Shown here piece by piece: positions 10,449-21,599 of a DNA stretch of 64,000 bases. The stretch comes from Isoetes taiwanensis (taxonomy: Eukaryota; Streptophyta; Lycopodiopsida; Isoetales; Isoetaceae): assembly GCA_021234155.1 (NCBI GenBank), contig JAJEKV010000015.1, forward strand, positions 2,576,852-2,640,851, read 5' to 3'. Positions within the stretch are counted from its first letter, which is position 1. Every line of letters starts with the position of its first letter. Below the pieces are notes generated by a model. The model had not been told where the DNA came from. It saw only the letters and a program-made list of their open reading frames with translations, and ran no database searches. The position numbers and the translations under genes are program-made.

Positions 10449-13417
10449 TCAAGAGTTCTCATCCTCGCCGTTAGCTTCTTTAGCCACTAATTCTTGAACC
10501 GAGCCCCCACACTCATCGGGATCACCACGACAACGCCTGGTCCCTACGGCCCAACCATAGTCTATCGTTTTCAAATGTTGGTAGCGTGGCGGGTCATTAG
10601 GATTCGGTCTCCAATTCTTGCTCCAAAGAATCCCTATATCTTGCATTGCATATGAGGTACCCTTTTTTCGCAACAAGCTCAAACCAAGAAACAAACACCT
10701 CTTCATAGTGAGGGAGATTAGGGTCCTCATCGGGTCCTTCCGCAAAGGCCATCCACGCAGGCAAGTTATCATGTGGCCTGATCAGCAAGAGCATTCCTTT
10801 CTTCACATCTTGGTAGGGGTCGAATATTTCAACAGGGTTCTTGGGTCTACCAGAGAAAGGCCCGACATAATGAGATGCACCAATGTGTTCATCTACCAAT
10901 AAGTTGTCGGGTTCTTCTAATGCAGTTTGTCTCGTGCTGGGCCAGAAATCCTGAATGACAGTTCTCCCGGGCTGAACGTCCCCAAGCACTCGCAACAAGG
11001 TGGACCAGTAGTCAATAACTTCATTCATATATGTGTGAGACCATGAGTTATCGCCGGCTCTAGAAATAGCTGCCCAGTGCATCATGTACTTGGCAATTGA
11101 AGCTCTCAAGGCACCTATATCTGTCAAGCTCTGATATGGCTGCACGACCTTAGGTGACCCTCTAGGAATCATAGGTAAGCCTTGGGCATCCTCCTTCCAC
11201 ATTTTAATTCCCTTTTCAGGTAGCCACTCCCTATGCCCTGGCCTCATCTTGTAGAACATTAGTGGCCATCCATCATTCATGCAGAACTTGAAGAGTAGAG
11301 GTTCCAAATGACCACATAAACGGTCCTTCTTATCAGGGATAAAACCTTTCACTTAATTCTTTCCGGTTGGGAACCTCGCACACAAGGTAGGGCGTAGGGA
11401 GACTTTGAACTACACCGCCTGAAGAGTTGCATAAGCTCTGGAATAGTCAATGCATCTGATCTTCTCAATAGAGTAGAGTAATTTCCAAAGAGGGCATCTA
11501 TGTCATCGTGGGTGTGTCCAACCATCATGAATCCCAGCTTGCACCCGATCGAAGACACCTAACCGGACTCAAGTATGACAAGTAAGAGAAAAGATACCGT
11601 TCTTGTTTTGTCCCGAGCAATTGTCTAGTTGCAAGTAAAGCCTCCTAGGCAACTTCTTCGGTATTAGAGGGCCCTTGATAGGAGGCGAAAATCATTTCTA
11701 GTGCCATTCACCATTTTTGTCCTAAGGGCTTCCGTGTTCAAAATTGCTCCACCCCAAAGCCTTTCCCGGATGATCTCAGATTTCTCAAATGACCCCAGCT
11801 TGTCCTCGATTGATTCTCTAGTGTTTTCAAGGTATGATTTAAAGATTCCACATGAAAATTCGAATCATCGTGCCGAGGTCCAATGAGAAGTGGCCCAAGG
11901 CACCTACACCATGCCCATGCATGAGAGCACCAAGAAGACTCACCTTCAACCGCTCACCCCTCCATACAGATTTTGCTAGCTTCTCCGTGACGAGGAACCA
12001 TCGCCTTATTCGATCCATTTTATCATGTATAATGGTTAAGGCATGTTGCAGAGATCGATGAGACAAAGCTCTCCACGACACGGTAGAGACTCCCCGCAGG
12101 AAAGTTGGGCTGTCATGTGAGATTTCCTTTCCACGGCAAGCTCTCTTCTTTCTCTTGGATCTCTAGTCTTGGCAAGCTTCTCCTTTATCACAATACAGGT
12201 ATTAATTACACTTAGAAAATGCTATCCTTTTGGCGATTGCTACCTCAGAGTGGTTCTCCTTCCACGTTGACAAGAATGACGACGGAGAAACATGTTTTCC
12301 TCGTCATCTCGTGGGACGGTTATATCTACCTCCCCGATGTATGTCCTTTTTAGTCAAGATTGAAGGTAATCTCTTTACATTTTCTCTAGTGCCCCACTTT
12401 CGTAACCTTTGAGCGGTGTGGCATAGTTTCAGCATTTTCATCTATGTACATAGATAGCACAAAGACTTCCGCCGGTGTATGAGATCTTGGCTTCATGGAG
12501 CCGGAGTTTCCGTGGTTCGCAATCCTCGCGTCTGATTCAAAAAGCTTTCTCCATTTATAAAATGTAGAAACTGGTATACCGTAAGCACTATGCTTTGCCT
12601 TCACACAGACTTGCTTGTTGTTCAGCATTAGCTTTTTCACACTTCCATTCTCTGAACAAAGATCTAGCATGTTGTACGCGAAAAGTCGTGACGCTCGAAG
12701 CTTTTCATGTTCCAAAGAAAAGGTCCTCATGGCGGATACCTCTTTAAGCGCGGAAATTAGCACAACATCTCTTCAAGCAAAGACATAGAGGACCCCGAAT
12801 CGCAAGATAGCTTCAGGTGTGGTTTTCCTTTCACCTTTGTTTGGGGTGGAGCGTCCTCTAGCCTTCCTCTTCACCATGTGGTACTGTCTTTTTTTTGTTA
12901 CTCCAGCCTCTACCGATGGCATAAGCTTCCTTCTCGACCTCCGCCTCCTTCACGGCCGAACTAGACTTGAACCGGAATCGTTTCACGAGAACCAATGCTA
13001 TTGGCCATCTCACCAAGTCATGCACCGTGGCATTTCGCACAAGCCCCGACAGAGCATAGAAATTTTTTCGGGCAAGGGCAACAAATTCATAACAGAAACC
13101 CCTATCCATGCTTCTCCCAACTTCATGTCAGACACGGCATCGTTTGGATCTGCGAAGACGATGACACCTATAGCATAAGGCAGTTTGCAGCACTCGTGCA
13201 GTAACTCACATGTCTTTTCCACTAGTTTATCCCTGCAAATCCCCTGCAATTCAACTGGTTTACTGTTTTCTGCACAAGCATTTACTGGGACTTGCCAATT
13301 TATCCGTTTGATCTGACTAGGTGGTGTGCTAGCATCGGGTCCTGGCGTGATTTCATTCTGAATTTCGCTTTTGGACCAAAGAACGAAGCTACCGATAGCT
13401 TCCCCTAGCTGGTTCAA
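10449..13417 (-). pseudogene. DUF7869-containing gene, frameshifted
   Basis: DUF7869 proteins are multicopy, transposon-like proteins in plants and other eukaryotes, and their reaction is unknown to me. Pieces lie in order on the minus strand. Region 13417-13010 contains LGEAIGSFVLWSKSEI and IGVSVMNLLPLPEK, resembling N-terminal domains of plant transposon proteins. Region 12763-12386 contains SAYGIPVSTFYKWRKLF, helix-turn-helix-like. Region 12081-11839 contains HDKMD followed by SLLGALMHGHG. Near 11650-11590, LPRRLYLQLDNC is followed by an NKN-type sequence. Region 11558-11349 contains VGHTHDDIDALFGNYS, the family hallmark. Region 11352-10597 continues the C-terminal part, and 10772-10449 finishes it in another frame, ending GEDENS. 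At least four frame changes break the gene. The LDNC/NKN and HTHDDID pair makes the family call firm. Confidence 0.75.
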
Positions 13418-13612
13418 TTCCGGTTCTGGAAACGGCAGTGGTATCTGCCCATCAAAGACAACGACAATGTAAAACTACTATCAATTTGCCCGCACGAGGG
13501 ACGTTGTGGTGATTTTTGAAGTTATGCACTCTGCCCTCAGCCACCTTCTTCCCCAACAGGTAGAAAGACTGTAGAGGTTCCATCCTAAAAGAAAGACAAC
13601 ACTGCTCGTCAA

Positions 13613-13990
13613 CATCGCGATGGCGATCCGCTGGACCACATTACTTGAAAAAATGCAAATTACTCAAGGCCCCAAGGGGCGACATAATACCTAAAGAAGA
13701 TCGCGAGGGCGATCCTCTGGACCACATAGGTATGAATATAACCAGCAGAAGACACAGAGGGGCCAGGGAGATCGCGAGGGCGATCCTTTGGACCTCTCTG
13801 GTGGACCTAGAATCTATCTAGAATCTTTCTCTAATCTAACTAACCTTCTTCAGTTCAAACTATTTTCTCTGACCATTTAGAAAACACTTTCCTACTGGAC
13901 TTACCTCGACAAGATCGCAATCGCGATTAATTCGATGAAAGCTCGCGTCGCCTTACAAGTGAAATGCTTCGGATGAACGCAATCGCGATT
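13613..13990. repeat. Dispersed GATCGCG-type palindromes, group 1
   Basis: Five interrupted palindromes lie at about 13613, 13699, 13770, 13913 and 13977. The cores include GATCGCGAGGGCGATC (twice) and GATCGCAATCGCGATT. The first three are followed by a C(G/T)(C/T)TGGACC-like word, so the repeated unit is longer than the palindrome. They lie just upstream of the minus-strand DUF7869 gene. Confidence 0.8.
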
Positions 13991-15205
13991 CTTTTAGGCA
14001 GATGGTCCAACTGAGCAAGAAATAGATATTTGAGTAACTCTCGCAAATTAAATGTTTACGTGAATACTAATTGCAACTGTTATTTCCACAACGATTCTTT
14101 GCCTTTCTGTTAATTAGAATGGAGATCTGTCAACCTGAGAGCAGAACCATTAGCAGTACCATTATGTTAATGTGATATCCCCTCACTATCAATTAGTCCG
14201 AGAAATAAACAATTGATTTGGGCCTCGCTTACCAGGTTATACAGATCCGTGAACAGGATATACCAAGAAAGAGATGGTGCCAATACAGTAAATTACATCA
14301 TTGTTGGGAAAACATTATTATAACCTATACATAAACAACAAATCGAAAAATCACTCCCGAATTGGATAATTTCTATTTGGATAAAACAAGAAGGCATTAG
14401 GATTTTTTGTACCCGGTAGCTTAAGTTAGGCGAAAGCCTTCAAGATGAGACCTAGAGCCTCGAAGAACAGATCGAAGCCGAGGAACGTAACGAAGCGGCG
14501 CAGACGAGAAGAACGAAGCCTTCCGAACACCCCGCCGATTACAAACCGGAAATCCCCGTTCTTCAAGATCGATAAATTCAAAGTTCGAAATTTAAATTCA
14601 GTTGTCTTTTTTCAGTCCTTTAACCGCTCCGAGAGCGTGTACATTTTGGTTCCGTGGGGCTTTTATTTGCGTGGTGTGTTGGTACGGGGAAGGTTATATC
14701 TCTCACTCATCGTACACATTTTGAATTTAGAGGTCCACGCCCAAAAGTACCTTTTGTCAGGAAAATGCCACATTTAAAATAAAGTTGTTGGGTCTCCATA
14801 AATAAGGGGCCGTGCATTAATGGTGTGTAATTATGAATGCCGGGCGTATTAATGGCGTGCATTTATTGCGCGGCATTTTTGCGTCGCGTCGTATTAAATT
14901 AACCCGGCCTCGATAGCGATTTATTTTCGCGATTCTCGAGAATTTCTTTCCGCCTTTGTGCCATCGACGAGCCGCGCTTCCGCGTTCTTCAGCCAGCTCC
15001 CGAAGTGCCTTCCGCGTATCGATGAAGCCCTTTTCCGAATCCTTCCGGCGCCCGCGATCCATGGCACCAAAAGCCCATCTCAAAGGAGGTTAGTTCTAGC
15101 ACCCTCGGCACCAAGAAGATCGCCCGGTACGATTTCTTACGATAGTGCATGTTTAATTTCGTTGTTGACTTTTCAGAATGTAGTGATCAGCAGTGCGGAA
15201 CTTCA
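13991..15205. other. Intergenic stretch between divergent decayed genes
   Basis: No recognisable coding region. A GAAG/CGAAG-rich patch at 14445-14540 is the only compositional oddity. Frames at 14445-14777 and 14958-15389 lack domain signals. Confidence 0.45.
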
Positions 15206-15365
15206 GATCGCGGCCGCGATCCTGCTGACTGCTCGGACGGATCGCGTCCGCGATCCTGTTGAGTGCTCGGACGGATCGCGGCCGCGATCCCTGCTGACGC
15301 CGCAGAGTAGCATCGCGGCCGCGATCCTATTGAGTGCTCAACAGCATCGCGGTCGCGATCTTCAT
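15206..15365. repeat. Tandem 34-37 bp units with NotI-type palindrome, group 2
   Basis: Five head-to-tail units start at about 15206, 15240, 15274, 15311 and 15345. Each has a core GATCGCGGCCGCGATC (or a one-base variant) and a spacer such as CTGCTGACTGCTCGGACG. The same palindrome recurs singly at 16549 (inside a probable intron) and, decayed, at 18842. Confidence 0.9.
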
Positions 15366-15489
15366 GAGCTCTCAAGAAGATGGTGTTGACTTTACGGAAG
15401 AATGTGTGCATTACGGAATACTGATACACCTCTTGCTTGCAGCTCTGGATTTGTTTTTCACGGTCCGTGACGTTGAGCTGCTAAGATCA

Positions 15490-18215
15490 TCACACCTTAA
15501 AATGAAAGGAAGTGGTGCGTTGAAATTGCCCAAGCAATTCCACAGACGAAAGGTGACCGCCGTAAAGACCTCTGCTTGTTCCTCAAGACTGGCAAGAAAG
15601 CCGATGACATACAGCAGATAGGAATTGTAATTGCTATGTGGGAAGGAACAAAAAACAATGTCCAAGACGCTATTATATGCGTGGTGGAGGACACACAAAA
15701 TTTGGTAGTTCATTGAGTACGCCCTTAAATGGACAAACTATGATCCCTCGCCATGACAAATTAAACAAGCCTAGCAAATTAAACAAGCCAGGGATATATT
15801 GGAAAGAATGTTCACCAAGGCAAAAAAAGGATACGGCTGAACCGCAAATCCTATGAATCTGTCTCTTTGGCTATTTGTCCGGAATAACAAGTAATAGGGA
15901 TATATTGTCTGGCTTCTCGACATGCAGAAAAGGTTTGCAGGCAGATAAGAAACCACCCAGCATTGCATTGAAAGCAAAACGAGATGAGAAGATGCCTTCC
16001 GTGATGGACACTAACTGGTTAAGAGCTCAGGCGAAGAAAAAAACGTATCCTACGGAGGTGCTCACACCGGCCGATGTTGTCCCCTTCGACCCCATTACCA
16101 GGTGATTGTTATTGTTCATGATTTTTGGTTTGTGGCTGCCTAACTTACAAGTGCACATTATTTCGTGAAAAAGATCACATGGAGTACGAGAGGTCGATTT
16201 GAAGGGCAAGAAATTTTGGATAATATCCGGTAACCACAAAGATATGTGTGGCTTAACCGCTATGCCGCCTTGTTGGAGAACGGAACAAAGCCAGATGGAG
16301 TTTGCTAAAGCCTACGCGAGGAGAAGAACAAGAGTGCTTAATGGAAACTTGATGATAGAGAATATATTGAGTTGAGCATTCAAAGGCAATGAAGTCATCG
16401 CTAACATCGTGTATATAGAGAGCCATTGTTAGAGAAGCTTCAACAACCGCGCATCAACATAAAGCGTATGGTTGTCCTCCTCAAGGTCCCATTGGTACCG
16501 CCACCACCTCAAAGATGGAAGGTATTTTTATTATCTTAGCTCAAAGACATCGCGGCCGCAATTTCCCCGACCATTTGTTTTGTAGGACTTCCACGAGATA
16601 GCTACCACAACGTTGAAGGTGAAGGAGCTAAAGGACGAGAAGCAATTTATTTTTATGGAGGAGCCGGTGTTCAGAAAGTTAATGGAAGTGGCCAATGATG
16701 GGTCAACAAAAGATCCGTGGACGAGCATGGAGATTTTCCCCGATAAGCCCTCGAAGGACTTCTTCAACAAAACCCGGGTTAAGATACCTTCGAGGCATGT
16801 CTAATGCAAGAGGTTTTTCGGCTTTCGATGAGATTTTGGAAGGAAAGACATACATTAAGGTGCAAAGCGGATATCATGGCAGTTTAATTGCCAGCGCCAT
16901 TGATATTAGAAGCCCGAGCTTCATGCGAAAGAGATTTTGTCATACGGCGCCCACGCCGCCGTAAGGAATACACTTTTTGGGAAGAGTTGGTTTCGAATTT
17001 CCGGCTTTCACGAACAAATGGATTCTCGGATATATCCGATTCGGATACGAGTAATGCGTGAAAGCCAATTATAATAAGGAACATGTTGTGGGTAATTTGC
17101 CCGTTGCATTTCTAGAACCCATTAGATCGATTTTGAAAACGAAGAGGCTATCAAGATCAAGGAGAAGAAAAATGTTGTACATGCTGTAACAAAGGAAGGG
17201 ATTCCTACCTCCACTCCAGTATCTGAGAACGCAACTATGGTGTTCTTAGACATTAGAGGATTCTCTGCATTATGGACGTGCAAAAAATACATGGAACTCT
17301 TCACACTAATATCCAAAGATGACAATCGCTAACATTTATCACCTTGTGATTCTGATGCGGTCTGTGAACTTGCCAGATTGCTTGTACAGCCAGAAACAGA
17401 TTCAAGGCGGGTCCCATATCTCTGTAGGGACATATGACGAGCCAGGATATGGGTGAACAAGAAAAGGGTGAAGGAATATCGCGATTACATCACCCATATG
17501 TGCATTAACGAGTTTTACCCGTGGTCAACGCGATAATGCCGAGCTGGATCTTCGCTTTGACATGTGAGCACCGCACCAAAGAACACGCCCTTGCCACCAA
17601 TGCCCGCCGCTGGTGACGAAGATACCGATGAGAAAATGAAGAAAAAATGGCAGACTTATTTCACTGTAAACCCGTGTACAAGTTTGTCTGAATGGAAGGT
17701 GACCACGTCTTTGAAGTGCCGCTTGAAAACATCATATGCTTACTACCTAGTTGACAAGCTTGTGCCCAAGGATGGTTGTGTTCTTGATTTCTTCTCGCCA
17801 GTAATCGCTTCCCGCGGTCGCCTTTAATGCAGGGGAAAGAAAAGTATTGCTTTTGAAAGCCGTGGTAAAGTATGCCGATTTTCGAGGGCTTTCTGGATAA
17901 GCTCGAAAAACTTGTGGGGCCGTATTTGGGGAGACAATTGAAGAGGATAAGGCGAGCTCGCGGAATGATCCTAACGCGATCAATTTGAACATTACCCAGA
18001 GAGAATCAGATATATCTAACATTGATACAATCTTGGATCAAATGGATGAGAAAAGCTATGAGGAAAGAATGCGTGAAACGAAAAAGACTTCCGGAGGCTA
18101 TGAAAAAAGGTATTATTGGCGCTTAGAGCCCGTGTTTCAAAAATTGGGGGCTTTAAACAAAAAATTTGATGCCTACATGCCTTTCTTGACAAAGGGTCGA
18201 GTTTCGAATACGTAG
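15490..18215 (+). pseudogene. Decayed gene, possibly ParB-like plus DNA-methylase-like
   Basis: Pieces in different frames run in one direction. About 15560-15715 reads CLFLKTGKKADDIQQ then MWEGTKNNVQDAIICVVED. About 16060-16100 reads DVVPFDPITR. About 16185-16240 reads GKKFWIISGNH, reminiscent of the conserved core of ParB-type domains. A probable intron at about 16530-16590 precedes DFHEIATTTLKVKELKDEK and more (16590-16800). About 17200-17330 reads ATMVFLDIRGFSALW. The region 17564-17870 reads LKTSYAYYLVDKLVPKDG then CVLDFF, with AFNAGERK close by in a shifted frame. That order resembles the SAM-binding motif of N4/N6 DNA methylases (VLD-x-F-xG followed by AGR). A C-terminal piece at 17985-18215 is charged. 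A ParB-methylase pair occurs in bacteria and phages. Here both halves are weak motif matches, and the gene is clearly broken. Confidence 0.35.
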
Positions 18216-18499
18216 GCATGGTCGGACCCCGCGGTTCAAGAGGGTGAGCCATCAGTACACAAGAGCATGAGGTTCCACCGACGAAAAAAAACCAAACTCT
18301 TCCATGCACTGATATCATGCTCGCCGAAAGCAGAGTGGCGATCCGTCAAGGGCACGACATCGATACTTGGATCTGAAGGACCCGGATCCACATGTCCAAG
18401 TCCTTGCACGAGCCATGTCGTAGAAATCCTAGATGTAAACAGCTACACCGAGATGGACACGGCCAGATCTTCTACAAAGGGGCGAGGAACATATAGATA

Positions 18500-19239
18500 G
18501 GATAGTCACGAGATAGGTCTTGTACCGAGTCAAGATCGGAAACCCGGATGGACTAATTTCTGCCCCTATGGCAAAGTAATGTACATTGAAATGTTTGAGG
18601 AATATAAATTACAATGCTTTGAAGTCTCCATATCTTTGAGTTTTCTTACTATTTAAGTTTTTTTCCTTGACACCTAAATTTGCTAGCACTTTCTTATAAT
18701 TATTGGCGTAATGTGGGTACCTTTAACAGCTCAAAATGTCGCCGCTCGATCCTCATTATCAATTTCATTCCTTTTTATCCATGTGTAGAGCTTAAGGGAC
18801 TTGTGATATTACATCCATGGGTCAGCTAGGCAGCTTCAAATCTTCGCCGTGGCGATCCTGCTGAGTATTTTCACTCTTTCTTGTGGACCGCTCTTACTCA
18901 CAAAGGAGCTTGGGATAGCCTTATATATGTCAAAGTCGGATACATCGCTGGTTGTGACCAATAAACAGCGGAAAAAACGTCAACTTTTACTCTGCTGCAA
19001 CCATTCACGGTGTTTTATAGACAACCAAGAACCTATTTCATGCTAAACGAGAATTCCGAAATTCTCTAATTAATTAAATCGTGCTTATAAACCAGACTAA
19101 CAAACCTAACAAAGGAAACCATTAGTTTAGCCACATATGGTTTTTAATGAAATTAACCCCCAAACACCCATTAGTTTTGTAGAATGGTTTTCTAGTCATA
19201 ACCAAGGGAAAAACCATATAGTGTTTTAATTCTGGGTGC
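18500..19239. other. No recognisable gene
   Basis: Noncoding sequence. It holds a decayed copy of the palindrome unit (CGCCGTGGCGATCCTGCTGA, 18845-18864). The word TTAATTAAATCGTGCTTA at 19070-19087 resembles sequence near 1558-1580. Confidence 0.45.
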
Positions 19240-19720
19240 CTTGTGCTCTTCCTCAATCTCGTCCCTCGTTTGCAAAAGTATGATTCATATTGGGGCCTTT
19301 AATTCTGGCTTTAATCATATGGTATTATTTGTCTTCTGACCTCACCACACATTTCTCCTCTGCTAACCTGCACCAGACCTTCGCACCATCGCTCTCTGGC
19401 TTTTGTTCCAAACCCTTTCACAGACCTTATGAACCTCTTTGCTCTGGACGATATTGGTGTTTGTCATGCATCTGGTAAGCTTAGAGAAGTTGCCATGTTT
19501 TTTGCAAATCGTCATGTTTTTTGCATTTGAGAGCTCCTTTGACACATATTTTGTGAAGCATATTCGCCTAGTTGTTTTAGAATTCATCTCGTATTCTCAT
19601 ATTGTATATTTTGTGTTCGGTATATTATCATTCACATTTTTGCTTATTGGAATCCTTCTATTCTATTAGCTGTTTGTCATTTACAATTATTCCTTTGACG
19701 CCTTTTTATCTGAGTCCCTT
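19240..19720 (+). repeat. Dispersed repeat DR1, direct copy
   Basis: This stretch aligns by eye with 41850-42360. Shared words include CTTCCTCAATCTCGTCCCTC, TGGTATTATTT, ACACATATTTCTCC-like text, GCATTTGAGAGCTCCTTTG and TATTCTCATATTGTATATT. No coding potential is shared between the copies, so the similarity is at DNA level. Confidence 0.75.
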
Positions 19721-20004
19721 CTGCTTCTCTCACGTTGATCCTCTATTTTGAAACCCTTTGTTTCTCAATCCATTCATTTAATGCATCGTTATTATTTCAG
19801 ACCATACACACTCACCCCGGTTTTTGGTCCACTGTTGAAAACATCAATTTTGGTAGGTCTACATGTCCTGTTTTCAAAGAATCCTACATGTGGATTTGTG
19901 GAGGTATGGTTTTGTTCGATAATGGTGTTCTTTTTTCAGTGGACTAAAACATCCACTGTTGTTTTGTAGTTTCTTCTATTGTGACATGTCATTTTATAAT
20001 ACAA

Positions 20005-20480
20005 TCCACTGTAGGAAAGAATACTTGAATTTCTACATGTCTAATAATTCTATTGTCACATGTCTTTATAGATGTAGGAAAGAATATTTGATTCTCTACA
20101 TGTCCTATACTTCCATTCACATGTCTTTATAGTAGTAGGACAGAGTACTTTATTTGCTAAGGCATTGTAGGAAAGAATACATGAATTACGACATGTGTAA
20201 TACTTCTATTGTCACATGTCTTTATAGAAGTAGGAAAGAATACTTGATTCTCTACATGTCATATGCTTCCATGTCACATGTCTTTATAGTAGTAGGACAT
20301 AGTACTTTATTTGCTAAGGCATGTAGGAAAGAATACATGAATTACGACATGTATAATACTTCTATTGTCACATGTTTTTATAGAAGTAGGAAAGAATACT
20401 TGATTCTCTACATGTCCTATCCTTCCATATCACGGGTCTTTATAGTGGTAGGACAGAGTACTTGATTTGCTACATGTGAT
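20005..20480. repeat. Tandem array of ~62 bp units
   Basis: About seven imperfect units each contain GTAGGAAAGAATACTTGATT-like text, a TACATGTC word, a TTCTATTGTCACATGTCTTT-like stretch and ATAGTAGTAGGA. Two alternating subtypes (AAAGAATAC and ACAGAGTAC) suggest a higher-order dimer. The single open frame across it reflects the repeat period. Confidence 0.8.
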
Positions 20481-20734
20481 GCACATGCACGATCACATGT
20501 CCTTATACTAGTATTCCATGCAAGACAAGTTACTTCAACTACTTCAATTACTTAACGCCTATTTTTGCATAACAAAACCATCAAGAATTTGATTTGTATT
20601 CCTTGACGGGGTGCAGGACCGCTGCAACAAATCCATAAGCATTAATGTCATAGGACCACGCAAAATCCTAACAATATCCTAACGTCATCAAGTCCATGTC
20701 CATGTCATTCATATCTTGCCTTGGTCATTCATGC

Positions 20735-21585
20735 GTTGGAGCCTACGTGGCATGTTGAAGCCTTGGTGGCATGTTGGAGCGTAGGGTGGCATGTTGGATC
20801 CCTAGGTGTCATGTTAGAGCTCACGTGGCATGTTGGAGCCCGGTGGCATGTTGCGACCCCACGTGGCATGTTGGAGCTGATGGTGGCATATTTGAGCCAC
20901 GTTGGCATGCTTGAGCCTAGGTGGCACGTTGGAGCCAACTTGGCATGTTGGAGCCTATGTGGCATGTTGGAGCTCATGTGGCATGTTGGAGCCCGTGGCA
21001 TGTTGGAGCCTAGGTGGCATGCTAGGCATGTTGGAGCCTACATGGCATGTTGAAGCCTTGGTGGCATGTTGGAGCCTAGGTGGCATATTTGAGCCACCTT
21101 GGCGTGCTTGAGCCTAGGTGGCACGTTGGAGCCAACTTAGCATGTTGGAGCTCACGTGGCATGTTGGAGCCCAGGTGGCATGTTGGAGCCTAGGTGGCAT
21201 GCTAGGTGGCATGTTGGAGCCCACGTGGCATGTTGGAGCATAGGTGGCATGTTGGAGCCCACGCATGTTGGGCATGTTTGAGCCACCTTGGCACGCTTGA
21301 GCCTAGGTGGCATGTTGGAGCCACCTTGGCATGTTGGAGCCTAGGTGGCACGTTGGAGCCTAGGTGGCATGCTAGAGCTCACGAGGCATGTTGGAGCCTA
21401 GTTGGCATGTTGGAGCCTACGTGGCATGTTGAAGCCCAGGTGGCATGTTGGAGCCTAGGTGGCATATTTGAGCCACCTTGGCATGCTTGAGCCTAGGTGG
21501 GACGTTGGAGCCAACTTGGCATGTTGGAGCTCACGTGGCATGTTGGAGCCCAGGTGGCATGTTATAGCCTAGGTGGCCAGACCCC
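20735..21585 (+). repeat. 19 bp minisatellite, direct block
   Basis: Units of 19 bp with consensus TGGCATGTTGGAGCCTAGG are repeated head to tail, with variants TGGCATATTTGAGCCACCT and TGGCATGTTGGAGCCCACG. Variants recur in short runs, suggesting higher-order amplification. Open frames within it are repeat artefacts, since the unit is not a multiple of three. Confidence 0.95.
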
Positions 21586-21599
21586 AGGAGACGGACATC

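Noticed and set aside
15206-15365. A CRISPR array or bacterial origin iterons
   Set aside because: Spacers are themselves repeated (CTGCTGACTGCTCGGACG-like), and nearby genes are plant-type with introns.
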